A DNA stretch of 47,512 bases from Methyloceanibacter sp. GTDB taxonomy: Bacteria; Pseudomonadota; Alphaproteobacteria; Rhizobiales; Methyloligellaceae. Made by a program: the position numbers and the translations under genes. This document shows, one piece after another, positions 17,860-26,634 of the stretch (positions are counted from its first letter, which is position 1; every line of letters starts with the position of its first letter). Location of the stretch: NCBI GenBank assembly GCA_029287395.1, contig JARFRF010000146.1:1-47512 (forward strand), written 5' to 3'. A model generated the notes under the pieces. The model was not told the origin of the DNA. It ran no database searches and saw only the letters and a program-made list of their open reading frames with translations.

Positions 17860-20511
17860 CTAGCTGCCGCCTAACGTTTTCGTCACGATTTCGTAAGCGT
17901 CGGTCGACAAACTCGCTGAAGAGAGGCTCTGAAGAGCCTTTTTCGCACGGGACTGCCGCCCTTGCTCCAGGGTTTTCCAGCTTTCGAAGGCGCCCAGTAA
18001 GCGCGCGGCGACATGCGGATTGAAACCGTCGATCTCGAGCGCCTGCTCCGCCAAGAAATCATAGCCAGCGCCGTCGGCTCGATTGAAGCCAGATGGGTTC
18101 GCCATGGCAAAGGACCCGATCAGGGCTCGGACACGGTTCGGGTTTTTCAGCGAGAACTTTGGATGGCCAAGAAGTCGGCGAACGGTTTCGACCGAGTCGG
18201 GCCTGCCCGCACGCGCCTGCACTGCGAACCATTTGTCGAGCACGAGCGGATCGTTTTCCCAGCGCGTGTAGAAGTCGTGGAGCGCCTCGTCGCAAGCATC
18301 CGACGGTATATGTGAGAGCGTCGACAGCGCCATGATGGAGTCGGTCATGTTTGTCGCGCTGCGATAGTGCTGAAATGCGAGGTCTATGGCGTCATCCGTG
18401 CCGGTTGCAGCAATGAGATCCAGCGCTGCGTTGCGGAGCGCCCGCAGGCCGGCACTTTCCGGATCCGGCGAGTAGGGCCCCTGCGTTGCGTTGCGTTGAT
18501 AGATGTCTGACAGCGTATCGGCCATGCCTGCGCTCAACGTTGCGCGCAGCGTGTTGCGGGCTACTAGAATGGCGTCCGTATCAACATTGCGCGCAAGTTC
18601 ACGTGCAATGTCAGACTCGCTCGGCAGTTTCAAAGTCTCGGCACGGTATGTTGGCGCTAATGTCTCGTCACGGAGCGTTGGTTCCAGAGCTTGAGCTAGG
18701 CGTGTTGCCTGGGGGCCGCTGACAGCTTCGGCGTCGAGACCGTCTCTTGATGCAGCCGCGATTAAGTCTGTCGCATAGGTCTGAGCCGCCTGCCAGCGAT
18801 TGAAGGGATCGCTGTCGTGGACCATCAGGAACTCGATCTGTTCCGGCTTCAGACTTGTTGTTACCCGCACGGGCGCAGAGAAATCGCGCAAGATGGACGG
18901 CGTTGGCGGGGCAGGAATATCTTCAAACTCGAAGATTTGCTCTCGATCCGTGACTTCCAATAGGCCGTCGGGAACGAGTTCTCCATTTAGCTTGAGTGGC
19001 AGTTCGTCGCCATTGGCGCCAATAAGACCTACCTTCAGGGGGATGTGCATGGGCTCTTTGCTGCCCTGACCAGGGGTTGGCGGGACTACCTGGCTTACCT
19101 TCAGCCGCGCCGTCTTGCCGTACTCATCGTAATCGAGCGTGCAAGCGATCTCTGGCGTCCCACTCTGCGTGTACCAGCGCATGAACTGGGTGAGATCGCG
19201 GCCCGACGCATCTGACATGGCGGAGACGAAGTCCTCTACGGTCGCGGCCATTCCGTCATTGCGCTCGAAGTACAAAGCGATTCCCTGTCGGAACGCGTCC
19301 TTGCCCAAAAGTGTCTGTAGCATCCGACAGAGCTCGGCGCCTTTCTCATAGACCGTCGCCGTGTAGAAATTGTTGATCTCGATGTACGAGGCAGGCCGGA
19401 CAGGGTGCGAGAGTGGTCCTGCATCTTCCGGAAACTGGCGGGCCTTTAGCAACCGCGCCGTAAGAATGCGCATCACAGGGCCCATGCGGACATCGTCAGT
19501 GAACTCCTGATCGCGGAAGACTGTCAGTCCCTCTTTAAGGCAAAGCTGAAACCAGTCGCGGCACGTGACGCGGTTGCCGGTCCAGTTGTGAAAGTACTCG
19601 TGTGCGATCACACTTTCGATGGAGGTATAATCCCCGTCGCTCGCTGTATCGGGCCGGGCGAGTACGAGCTTATCGTTGAAGATGTTGAGACCCTTATTCT
19701 CCATCGCTCCCATGTTGAAATCGGAGACGGCAACGATGTTGAACACGTCGAGATCGTATTCGAGACCGAACCGTTCCTCATCCCAGCGCATGGCGCGCTT
19801 CAAGGACTCCATCGCCCAGTCGCAGCGATCTTCCTTGCCGGGCTCCACATAAACACCAAGTGCAACCTCGCGCCCCGAGGCTGTTGTGAATGTATCGTGG
19901 ATCGACGAAAGCCGACCGCCGACGAGCGCAAAAAGGTAAGAGGGTTTAGGGTGTGGGTCGTGCCAGATCGCATAGTGCCGGCCAGGTCCTGCGACATCGC
20001 CTGCGTCGACTGGATTGCCGTTCGAGAGCAATACCGGGACCGCATCTCGGTCCGCTTCAATGCGTACAGTGTAAGTTGCCAGTACGTCCGGACGATCGAC
20101 GAAATATGTGATTCGACGAAAACCCTCCGGTTCACACTGTGTGCAGTACGTTCCGTTGGAAAGGTAGAGGCCCGATAACTCCAAGTTCGCTTCGGGGTTG
20201 CACACCGTTGTGATGTCGAGGGTGAATGATTCCACAGGCGGATTTGGTATCGTGAGCTTTCCGGACGAGAGTGCATAGCGACCGGCCTCGAGCGCCTGAC
20301 CGTTGACCGCGATGCTCTCGAGTGTCAGCTCCTCACCGTCCAGGACGAGCGGTGTACCGGCCACTGTTCCCGCATTCGGCTCGATTGCGAGACTCGATGA
20401 GATACGCGTGTTCTCTGGTGCCAATTGCACGTCGAGGGTCACATCCCTGATCAGGTAGTCTGGCGGCGCGTAGTCCTTGAGAAACTTCGTGGTGCGACTC
20501 TCGGCGCTCAT
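17860..20511 (-). CDS. pepN: Aminopeptidase N (M1 zinc metallopeptidase)
   Basis: PepN removes N-terminal residues from peptides in the cytoplasm. The 883-residue length fits the E. coli-type family. The exopeptidase motif GAMEN lies near residue 265 and the zinc site is His304-Glu-x-x-His308 with Glu327, the same 23-residue spacing as in E. coli PepN (His297 to Glu320). C-terminal alpha-solenoid domains follow (DUF3458-type, about 440-880). There is no signal peptide. It begins 15 bases after copA on the same strand, so the two are probably co-transcribed, an unexpected pairing with no obvious functional link. Confidence 0.95.
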   Translation of the reverse strand: MSAESRTTKFLKDYAPPDYLIRDVTLDVQLAPENTRISSSLAIEPNAGTVAGTPLVLDGEELTLESIAVNGQALEAGRYALSSGKLTIPNPPVESFTLDITTVCNPEANLELSGLYLSNGTYCTQCEPEGFRRITYFVDRPDVLATYTVRIEADRDAVPVLLSNGNPVDAGDVAGPGRHYAIWHDPHPKPSYLFALVGGRLSSIHDTFTTASGREVALGVYVEPGKEDRCDWAMESLKRAMRWDEERFGLEYDLDVFNIVAVSDFNMGAMENKGLNIFNDKLVLARPDTASDGDYTSIESVIAHEYFHNWTGNRVTCRDWFQLCLKEGLTVFRDQEFTDDVRMGPVMRILTARLLKARQFPEDAGPLSHPVRPASYIEINNFYTATVYEKGAELCRMLQTLLGKDAFRQGIALYFERNDGMAATVEDFVSAMSDASGRDLTQFMRWYTQSGTPEIACTLDYDEYGKTARLKVSQVVPPTPGQGSKEPMHIPLKVGLIGANGDELPLKLNGELVPDGLLEVTDREQIFEFEDIPAPPTPSILRDFSAPVRVTTSLKPEQIEFLMVHDSDPFNRWQAAQTYATDLIAAASRDGLDAEAVSGPQATRLAQALEPTLRDETLAPTYRAETLKLPSESDIARELARNVDTDAILVARNTLRATLSAGMADTLSDIYQRNATQGPYSPDPESAGLRALRNAALDLIAATGTDDAIDLAFQHYRSATNMTDSIMALSTLSHIPSDACDEALHDFYTRWENDPLVLDKWFAVQARAGRPDSVETVRRLLGHPKFSLKNPNRVRALIGSFAMANPSGFNRADGAGYDFLAEQALEIDGFNPHVAARLLGAFESWKTLEQGRQSRAKKALQSLSSASLSTDAYEIVTKTLGGS

Positions 20512-20526
20512 CCGTGGGGCCTCCGG

Positions 20527-22854
20527 TTACAATTCGACACGACGTAGGCGAAGGGCGTTCCCGATGACGGAAACGGACGAAAGGCTCATGGCCGCGGCCG
20601 CAATCATCGGTGACAAAACAATGCCGGCGACAGGGTAGAGCACACCAGCGGCAATAGGGACACCAATTGCATTATAGACGAATGCAAAGAAGAGATTCTG
20701 TCTGATGTTGCGCATGGTAGCTCGAGCCAGTTTTGTGCCGCGTGCGACACCGCGCAAATCGCTCCTCAGTAGGGTGATGTCTGCGCTCTCAACCGCGACA
20801 TCGGCGCCTGTGCCTATGGCGATGCCCACATCTGCTTTCGCGAGCGCTGGGGCATCGTTGATGCCGTCTCCCGCCATGGCGACGACTGCGCCTTGTTTCT
20901 GGAGATCTTCAACCAGTTCCAGCTTCTGGCCCGGCGTCAGGCCAGCATGGACCTCGTCGATCCCAAGCTTGCTTGCCACCGTTTTGGCCGTCGTCGCGTT
21001 ATCGCCCGTCGCCATCACGACCCGCAGACCCAAATCATGCAGCATCGATATTGAGTCCGACGTGCCCTCCCGGATCGAATCAGCTACCGCGACGATTCCC
21101 GCGAGCCGATTGTCCACCGCGAGAAACATCACGGTTTTTCCCTCTCCGCGGAGTCGCGCGACCGAATCCTTCACGCTGAGAATATTGATGCGGTGGTCAT
21201 CCATTAGGAGGCTGTTGCCCAGCCGAGCCGCATGACCGCCAATGCTCCCGCCAACCCGGCCAACAACGCCTTTGCCAGTAACGGACTCAAAATCCCGCGC
21301 TTTCTCCACCTTGATCTTCTTGTCTGCAGCGCCCTTGAGAATAGCGACAGCTAGCGGATGCTCGCTGCCACTCTCAAGCGCTGCTGCAAATCCAAGCACT
21401 TGGCTTTCTGTGTAGCCGTTCACGGCCTCCACATCGGTCACCGTAGGCTTGCCTTCGGTCAACGTCCCGGTCTTGTCAACGATGAGGGTGTCGACTTTGG
21501 CTAGTCCTTCGAGTGCAGCCGCGTTGCGAATGAGCACACCGGCTTGTGCGCCGCGCCCGGTCGCTACCATGATCGAAATCGGGGTCGCAAGTCCAAGCGC
21601 GCACGGACATGCGATAATCAGCACACTGACCGCAGCCACGAGTGCATAGGCGAGCTGCGGCGCCGGGCCAACAAGCAGCCAGGCGACGAAGGCAAGAACA
21701 GCAATTGCGATGACCGCTGGGACGAAGTAGCCGGCAACGTTGTCCGCGAGACGTTGGATAGGAGCACGGGAGCGCTGCGCCTCCGCGACCATGTTCACGA
21801 CCTGAGACAGCGTCGTCTCGGCGCCGGTCCGGTCCACGCGCATGTCGAAGGAGCCCGTGCCATTCAGCGTACCGCCCGTGACCGTATCGTTCTGCGATTT
21901 AGCCACGGGAATAGGTTCACCCGTCAGCATCGACTCGTCGACCTGACTACGACCGTCGACAACGGTCCCATCGATTGGCACCTGATCGCCAGGACGGACG
22001 CGTAGCACGTCGCCGACCTCTACATCGCCAAGCGGCACGGTCTCGGTCTCGCCATCAGGGCGCAGGCGCAGCGCTGTCTTGGGTGCCAGGTCGAGCAGGG
22101 CCCGGATTGCGCCGCCCGTCTTTTCCCGGGCACGCAGCTCCAGAACTTGTCCTAGCAGCACCAGAGCAATAATGACCGCCGCCGCTTCGAAGTAAACGGG
22201 CACCAGTCCGTGAGCATCCAGCATGGTCGCCGGGAAGAGACCCGGCGCGATTGTTCCGACGACGCTATAAATATAGGCGGCACCCGTCCCCAGACCGATC
22301 AGGGTGAACATATTCAGGTTGCCCGTACGCACGGAGTGTGCGCCTCGGCTGAAGAAGGGCCAACCGCACCACAGCACGACTGGCGTAGCGAATACGAGCA
22401 GCAGCCATTGCTTGGCACTGGGCGAAAGGAAAGGCAGAAGGTTGAGTCCGAACAGATGTCCGCTCATTTCGATCACGGCTATGACGAGCGCAAGCGGTGC
22501 GGCCACCCAGAAGCGTCGGGTGAAGTCCACGAGTTCCGGATTGGGTGCGTCTTCCTCCGGAATGCCCATTGGCTCTAGCGCCATACCGCATATGGGGCAT
22601 ACGCCCGGACCCTCTTGGACAATCTCTGGGTGCATGGGGCATGTGTAGAGCACGCTGGCGGGTGCCCGGTCAGACACAAGGAGAGCGTGTCGATCGGATT
22701 TTGGTTTCGCTGCAGATTTCTCAGGGCACGCGTCTGACGAGAAGTGATAGTCTTTGCCCTCATGCTTCGCATCATCGCTGGCCTGCAGGTCTTCGGTCGT
22801 GCAGCCAGCGTGGTTGTGAGCAGTCTTTGAAATTGTCAGCTTTTTCACTGTCAT
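20527..22854 (-). CDS. copA: Copper-translocating P-type ATPase with HMBD N-terminus
   Basis: This is a 775-residue P1B-type ATPase that would export Cu+ from the cytoplasm. The N-terminus carries a His/Cys-rich degenerate YHS-like stretch (about 15-50, HEGKDYHFSSDAC) and then a heavy-metal-binding domain YTCPMHPEIV...CPICGM (about 70-100) instead of an HMA domain. The core has eight membrane helices, the transport motif Cys416-Pro-Cys418, the actuator TGE in MLTGEPIP, phosphorylated Asp460 in DKTGTLTEG, an HP locus (SEHPLA) and GDGINDAPAL. MALT-type residues near the C-terminus fit the Cu+ subgroup (P1B-1). It is divergent from the TsdA-like gene and heads a unit with pepN. Confidence 0.93.
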   Translation of the reverse strand: MTVKKLTISKTAHNHAGCTTEDLQASDDAKHEGKDYHFSSDACPEKSAAKPKSDRHALLVSDRAPASVLYTCPMHPEIVQEGPGVCPICGMALEPMGIPEEDAPNPELVDFTRRFWVAAPLALVIAVIEMSGHLFGLNLLPFLSPSAKQWLLLVFATPVVLWCGWPFFSRGAHSVRTGNLNMFTLIGLGTGAAYIYSVVGTIAPGLFPATMLDAHGLVPVYFEAAAVIIALVLLGQVLELRAREKTGGAIRALLDLAPKTALRLRPDGETETVPLGDVEVGDVLRVRPGDQVPIDGTVVDGRSQVDESMLTGEPIPVAKSQNDTVTGGTLNGTGSFDMRVDRTGAETTLSQVVNMVAEAQRSRAPIQRLADNVAGYFVPAVIAIAVLAFVAWLLVGPAPQLAYALVAAVSVLIIACPCALGLATPISIMVATGRGAQAGVLIRNAAALEGLAKVDTLIVDKTGTLTEGKPTVTDVEAVNGYTESQVLGFAAALESGSEHPLAVAILKGAADKKIKVEKARDFESVTGKGVVGRVGGSIGGHAARLGNSLLMDDHRINILSVKDSVARLRGEGKTVMFLAVDNRLAGIVAVADSIREGTSDSISMLHDLGLRVVMATGDNATTAKTVASKLGIDEVHAGLTPGQKLELVEDLQKQGAVVAMAGDGINDAPALAKADVGIAIGTGADVAVESADITLLRSDLRGVARGTKLARATMRNIRQNLFFAFVYNAIGVPIAAGVLYPVAGIVLSPMIAAAAMSLSSVSVIGNALRLRRVEL

Positions 22855-22905
22855 GTTTGCAAGATCGTGATCGCGTCAGGCTCATATATTCGTGTGTACG
22901 CGTAA

Positions 22906-22917
22906 CCGCATCTGCGG
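22906..22917. repeat. 12-bp inverted repeat between copA and tsdA-like gene
   Basis: CCGCA-TC-TGCGG lies in the 117-base divergent intergenic region, about 55 bases from each start codon. It could be an operator for either gene. I do not recognise it as a CueR or CsoR site. Confidence 0.3.
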
Positions 22918-22971
22918 AACGAAGCAGCGGGTGTCATACGCGCTATGTAGGGTGATAGGGGACCATCCGGG

Positions 22972-23925
22972 TTGAAAACAGTTGCTTGGGAATTATGCAT
23001 TGCATTGGCTGCAGTCGCGGGCGTGGGTGCAGGATACTTGTTATCGGAAAGCGGTACTACGGCGCGTTACCCTTCAAACGTTCCCGAAAAGATCGCCGAG
23101 TTGCCGCCGGGCCCCAAGACCGACTTAATCAGATACGGTCGGGATCTCGTGGAGGATACGCCTCGATTGATCGGTAAGGGCGCGCAAAACCCCGCACTTG
23201 CTTATGGCGGCAACAACTTATCTTGTCAGAACTGTCACTTGAACGGAGGGCTGCGTCCCTTCGCTGCCCCATTCGTCTCGACGGCCGCGTCATTTCCGAT
23301 GCTCGTGGACAATCGTGCTATCGCGCTGCACGACCGTATAAATTCGTGTGTGAGGCTCGGGCTGAATGGCAAGCCATTGCCTGAAGACGGTCGCGAGATG
23401 GCAGCGTTGATCGCCTATATCGAGTTCCTCGGCAAGGATACGCCGGAGGGTGTTAGATTGCCGGGCTCGGGACTGATGCCTATCGCGCTGCCCAGCGAAC
23501 TCCCAAGCGCACGGCGCGGTGTTACGGTCTATGCGCAGCACTGCCAGAGCTGCCATGGCCAAAATGGGGAAGGCGCGCGGAAGTTGCCCCCAGAGATTGG
23601 CTATTATGTACCGCCACTTTGGGGGGAGGCGAGCTTCAACGGCGGTGCGGGAATGGGCCAGATCGCTTACGCGGCCTCATACATCCGCGCGAACATGCCT
23701 ATCGGCGTAGACCACGAGAATCCTGTCTTGAGTGTCCAAGAAGCCTGGGACGTTGCCGCTTACATGATCGTGCACCCAAGGCCCATTGCACCCGCTCAAG
23801 GACCCGCCGAACCAATGATCATTGAAGAACTCCCGGTCTCACCGCCACCGGATGCTGCTGGCGGGCCACCGGTACAAGAGTTCGTTCCCGACCGGACGCC
23901 GCGGCCCGCCAATGCGGGGCCCTAG
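22972..23925 (+). CDS. tsdA: Dihaem cytochrome c, TsdA-like thiosulfate dehydrogenase
   Basis: TsdA enzymes oxidise thiosulfate to tetrathionate, or the reverse, in the periplasm. The 317-residue protein has an uncleaved-looking N-terminal hydrophobic segment (about 4-24), a first haem site C85-x-x-C88-H89 (LSCQNCHL), then RINSCVRLGLNGKPLP with Cys126 at the place of the axial Cys ligand of TsdA, and a second haem site C191-x-x-C194-H195 with Met242 in RANMPIG as likely distal ligand. The C-terminal tail is Pro-rich. The TTG start has only a weak ribosome site, so the start is uncertain. Haem attachment would need the ccm genes nearby. Other tsd or sox genes are not in the window. Confidence 0.75.
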   Translation: MKTVAWELCIALAAVAGVGAGYLLSESGTTARYPSNVPEKIAELPPGPKTDLIRYGRDLVEDTPRLIGKGAQNPALAYGGNNLSCQNCHLNGGLRPFAAPFVSTAASFPMLVDNRAIALHDRINSCVRLGLNGKPLPEDGREMAALIAYIEFLGKDTPEGVRLPGSGLMPIALPSELPSARRGVTVYAQHCQSCHGQNGEGARKLPPEIGYYVPPLWGEASFNGGAGMGQIAYAASYIRANMPIGVDHENPVLSVQEAWDVAAYMIVHPRPIAPAQGPAEPMIIEELPVSPPPDAAGGPPVQEFVPDRTPRPANAGP

Positions 23926-24339
23926 GCAACGCACGGCAGTTCTGTATCGCGTTCGGCCCGCCTACTCGGCGCAGCCTTGTATTACGTAATAGTTCCATTA
24001 TTCTCGATATATAGAATTGAAATAGCCCTCTCTCGGTGGGCTCGGCACCTGGCCGGGAGGCGTCGGTCGAATTGTTTTGTCTCCTGATCTCGGACTGGCT
24101 TCGGTGTATGTAGGCGCGGGAGACTGTAGAGGCACCGAACGCACGGCAGGACCCAATATTGGCCAATCCGGGTGAGCGCGTGCGCACGGCTTTGATATTC
24201 AATGGTTGCGAAAGCAGAAATGCTTCGAAGTTGTTCGAGGCCCAAGTGGTTGTTTGATCGCGGCGTTCTGCGGGGACATAGCGAAACGCCACTCGATCAC
24301 CCCGATTAAGATCATTAGCGAGTGCGGAGGAAAAGAAAA
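23926..24339. other. 414-base gap with no convincing gene
   Basis: The stretch between the TsdA-like gene and arsC is less GC-rich in places than its neighbours (for example around 23980-24020). Reading frames on both strands have no family resemblance that I can defend, and there is no clear hairpin with a T-run. It should hold the arsC promoter. A decayed gene is possible. Confidence 0.5.
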
Positions 24340-24750
24340 GTGACTGCTGTTATCCATCACAACCCAAATTGCGGTACGTCCCGTAATACCCTGAAGATGA
24401 TCGAGGCCTCGGGTGAAGATATGCATGTCATTGAGTATTTAGAGACCGGATGGACACGGCCGCAATTGCTTGCCCTGTTCGCAGGGGCCAAACTTACGCC
24501 GCGCTTGGCTTTGCGGACAAGCAAGTCGCCTGCCGAGGAGCTTGGGCTAACTGACCCTTCTGTATCCGACGAGACGCTGCTGGATGCGATGTTGGAGCAC
24601 CCGATTCTCGTCAATCGGCCAATCGTGGTTACGCCGAAAGGTATCCGTCTATGCCGGCCGAGCGAAGTTGTTTTGGAGCTCCTTGAAAAACCACACTTCG
24701 GCATTTTCACAAAAGAAGACGGTGAGATGATTGATACGGGGAGGGCGTAG
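24340..24750 (+). CDS. arsC: Glutaredoxin-dependent arsenate reductase ArsC
   Basis: ArsC reduces arsenate to arsenite using glutathione/glutaredoxin. The protein of about 136 residues has catalytic Cys11 in HNPNCGTSRN, matching Cys12 of the plasmid R773 enzyme, and the conserved VNRPIVVTPKG and RLCRPSE segments that carry the anion-binding Arg residues. The GTG start is chosen because GGAGG lies nine bases upstream; an in-frame GTG at 24322 has no such site. arsH follows after 3 bases. No arsR, arsB or acr3 is seen beside it, so arsenite export must be encoded elsewhere. The close relatives YffB/Spx-like proteins are excluded by the Arg motifs. Confidence 0.9.
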   Translation: MTAVIHHNPNCGTSRNTLKMIEASGEDMHVIEYLETGWTRPQLLALFAGAKLTPRLALRTSKSPAEELGLTDPSVSDETLLDAMLEHPILVNRPIVVTPKGIRLCRPSEVVLELLEKPHFGIFTKEDGEMIDTGRA

Positions 24751-24753
24751 GCA

Positions 24754-25482
24754 TTGGCAAAGAGCCAGGACTGTCATGACCTTCCGAACGTCGACTTCGC
24801 GCATATGCAGCCAGTGAATGCAGAGTACTACGCGGGTACGGACGATCCTCTTCACCCTCCGCGCATTCTCATACTCTACGGTTCGCTTCGAGAGAGGTCG
24901 TTTTCAAAACTTTTGGCTCTCGAAGCCGAACGCTTACTGAAATGGCACAGCTGCGAGACTCGTGTTTTCGACCCGAGCGGTTTGCCGTTGCCGGACTCCG
25001 AAGAGATAGACCATCCCAAAGTCCAGGAACTGCGCGAACTTGCGGCTTGGTCGGAGGGGATGGTCTGGGTTTCGCCGGAACGTCACGGCGCGATGACTGG
25101 CATCATGAAGGCGCAGATCGATTGGATCCCCTTGGCGCTGGGAGCGGTTCGACCCACTCAAGGCAAAACGCTCGCTGTGATGCAAGTCTGTGGTGGTTCG
25201 CAGAGTTTCAACACGGTCAACCAAATGCGTGTCCTCGGGCGATGGATGCGTATGGTAACGATCCCGAACCAATCTTCGGTGGCAAAGGCCTTTCTTGAGT
25301 TCGACGACAACGATCGCATGAAACCATCCGCGTATTACAATCGTATGGTCGATGTCATCGAAGAACTCGTGAAGTTTACCTACATGGTTCGTAGTCGCTC
25401 GGAGCCGCTGGTCGATCGCTACTCCGAGCGTGTCGAAAGCGCTGAAGCACTTTCAAGGCGCGTGAATCAGCGGAGCCTTTAA
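24754..25482 (+). CDS. arsH: ArsH NADPH-dependent FMN reductase
   Basis: ArsH is a flavodoxin-fold reductase that oxidises trivalent organoarsenicals or reduces quinones and other acceptors with NADPH. The 242-residue protein has the family N-terminus [18 protein letters not shown], the FMN-binding loop [14 protein letters not shown] (about 46-60), [18 protein letters not shown] (about 108-125) and [21 protein letters not shown] is taken as start, since GGGAGGG lies just upstream inside the end of arsC and the conserved N-terminal motif would be lost from the next ATG. It is translationally linked to arsC. Confidence 0.92.
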   Translation: MAKSQDCHDLPNVDFAHMQPVNAEYYAGTDDPLHPPRILILYGSLRERSFSKLLALEAERLLKWHSCETRVFDPSGLPLPDSEEIDHPKVQELRELAAWSEGMVWVSPERHGAMTGIMKAQIDWIPLALGAVRPTQGKTLAVMQVCGGSQSFNTVNQMRVLGRWMRMVTIPNQSSVAKAFLEFDDNDRMKPSAYYNRMVDVIEELVKFTYMVRSRSEPLVDRYSERVESAEALSRRVNQRSL

Positions 25483-25597
25483 CAACTTCTTTGCGTGGGC
25501 TTGTGTAGATGCCCTTTCGACGGCCAATTGCTGCCTTGCGATTGCCGCACTGCATCACCAGTTAGAGCCTGTCTTTCCGATAAGTGAGCATAAGTCT

Positions 25598-26611
25598 TTG
25601 AAACCAAATTCGCACCGTTTCTGCGTCGCGCCAATGATGGAATGGACCGACCGACACTGCCGCACCTTTTTGCGGCTCATATCAGCGCGTGCCTTTCTCT
25701 ATACCGAGATGGTCACCGCCGATGCGGTGCTCCATGGCGACCGTGTTCGCGTGCTTGGTTTCAACGCGGCAGAACACCCCGTCGGCCTGCAGCTGGGCGG
25801 TTGCGATCCCGCACGCCTGGCAGAGGCCGCCCGGATCGGCGCCGAATGGGGCTATGACGAGATCAACTTGAACGTTGGCTGCCCTTCGGACCGCGTTCAG
25901 TCCGGCCGCTTTGGAGCTTGCCTCATGGCCGAGCCGGCCTTGGTGGCGGACTGCGTCCGGGCCATGGCCGATGCTGTCAGCGTTCCCGTTACGGTCAAAT
26001 GTCGGATCGGTATCGACGATCAAGATATTGAGGAGAGCCTTGATCGTTTTGTGGACACTGTAGCGGATGCGGGTTGCATGATGTTCATCGTGCATGCACG
26101 CAAGGCTTGGCTCAAGGGACTTAGCCCAAAAGAAAACCGCGAGGTTCCGCCGCTCGATTATGACCGCGTCCATCGCCTGAAGACTCGCCGTAGTGAACTG
26201 GCGATTGTAATGAATGGCGGTCTTGCATCGCTGCCCCACGCCGCGCCGCATCTTGTTCACGTCGACGGTGTGATGTTGGGCCGGGCGGTGTATGCGGATC
26301 CGTATCTTTTGTCAGGTGTAGACCAAATGCTCTATGGCGAAGCTGAGCCGCCGCTTACGCGCCTTGAGGTGCTCGATCGCTATACTGACTACGTGGAGAG
26401 TGAGCTTGACCGCGGCGCACGCCTCACCGCGATGACTCGTCATATTCTCGGTCTATTCCACGGTCAGCCACGAGCGCGGGCCTTTCGGCGGAACATCGCC
26501 GAGAATGCGCATTTGCCTGGAGCTGGTATCGAAGTGCTTCGGCGTGCTCAAGACATCGTGAGCGTCGTGCCGGCGGACCATCAATTTGCCGAGAACCGAA
26601 CTGCGGCATAG
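25598..26611 (+). CDS. dusA: tRNA-dihydrouridine synthase A
   Basis: DusA reduces uridines 20/20a in the tRNA D-loop with FMN and NADPH. The 337-residue protein has the TIM-barrel start FCVAPMMEWTDRHCR, LQLGGCDP, the NLNVGCPSDRVQSGRFG motif with catalytic Cys95, VKCRIGIDD, and HARKAWLKGLSPKENREVPPL, a signature of the DusA branch. The helical C-terminal domain includes TRHILGLFHG and RNIAENAH. A TTG start is used. It is preceded by a 115-base gap after arsH and is probably transcribed alone. Confidence 0.94.
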   Translation: MKPNSHRFCVAPMMEWTDRHCRTFLRLISARAFLYTEMVTADAVLHGDRVRVLGFNAAEHPVGLQLGGCDPARLAEAARIGAEWGYDEINLNVGCPSDRVQSGRFGACLMAEPALVADCVRAMADAVSVPVTVKCRIGIDDQDIEESLDRFVDTVADAGCMMFIVHARKAWLKGLSPKENREVPPLDYDRVHRLKTRRSELAIVMNGGLASLPHAAPHLVHVDGVMLGRAVYADPYLLSGVDQMLYGEAEPPLTRLEVLDRYTDYVESELDRGARLTAMTRHILGLFHGQPRARAFRRNIAENAHLPGAGIEVLRRAQDIVSVVPADHQFAENRTAA

Positions 26612-26634
26612 AGCGCGGTCAACCTCGATAAACG

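Noticed and set aside
24122-24245. Minus-strand reading frame of about 150 codons overlapping the tsdA-like end and the gap
   Set aside because: No family resemblance, no ribosome site and a composition typical of a shadow frame.
23926-24339. Possible decayed gene before arsC, including a short frame with FNGCESRNASKLFEA recalling a low-molecular-weight phosphatase loop
   Set aside because: The Cys and Arg are not in the CX5R spacing and the frame is only about 25 residues long; too weak to call.
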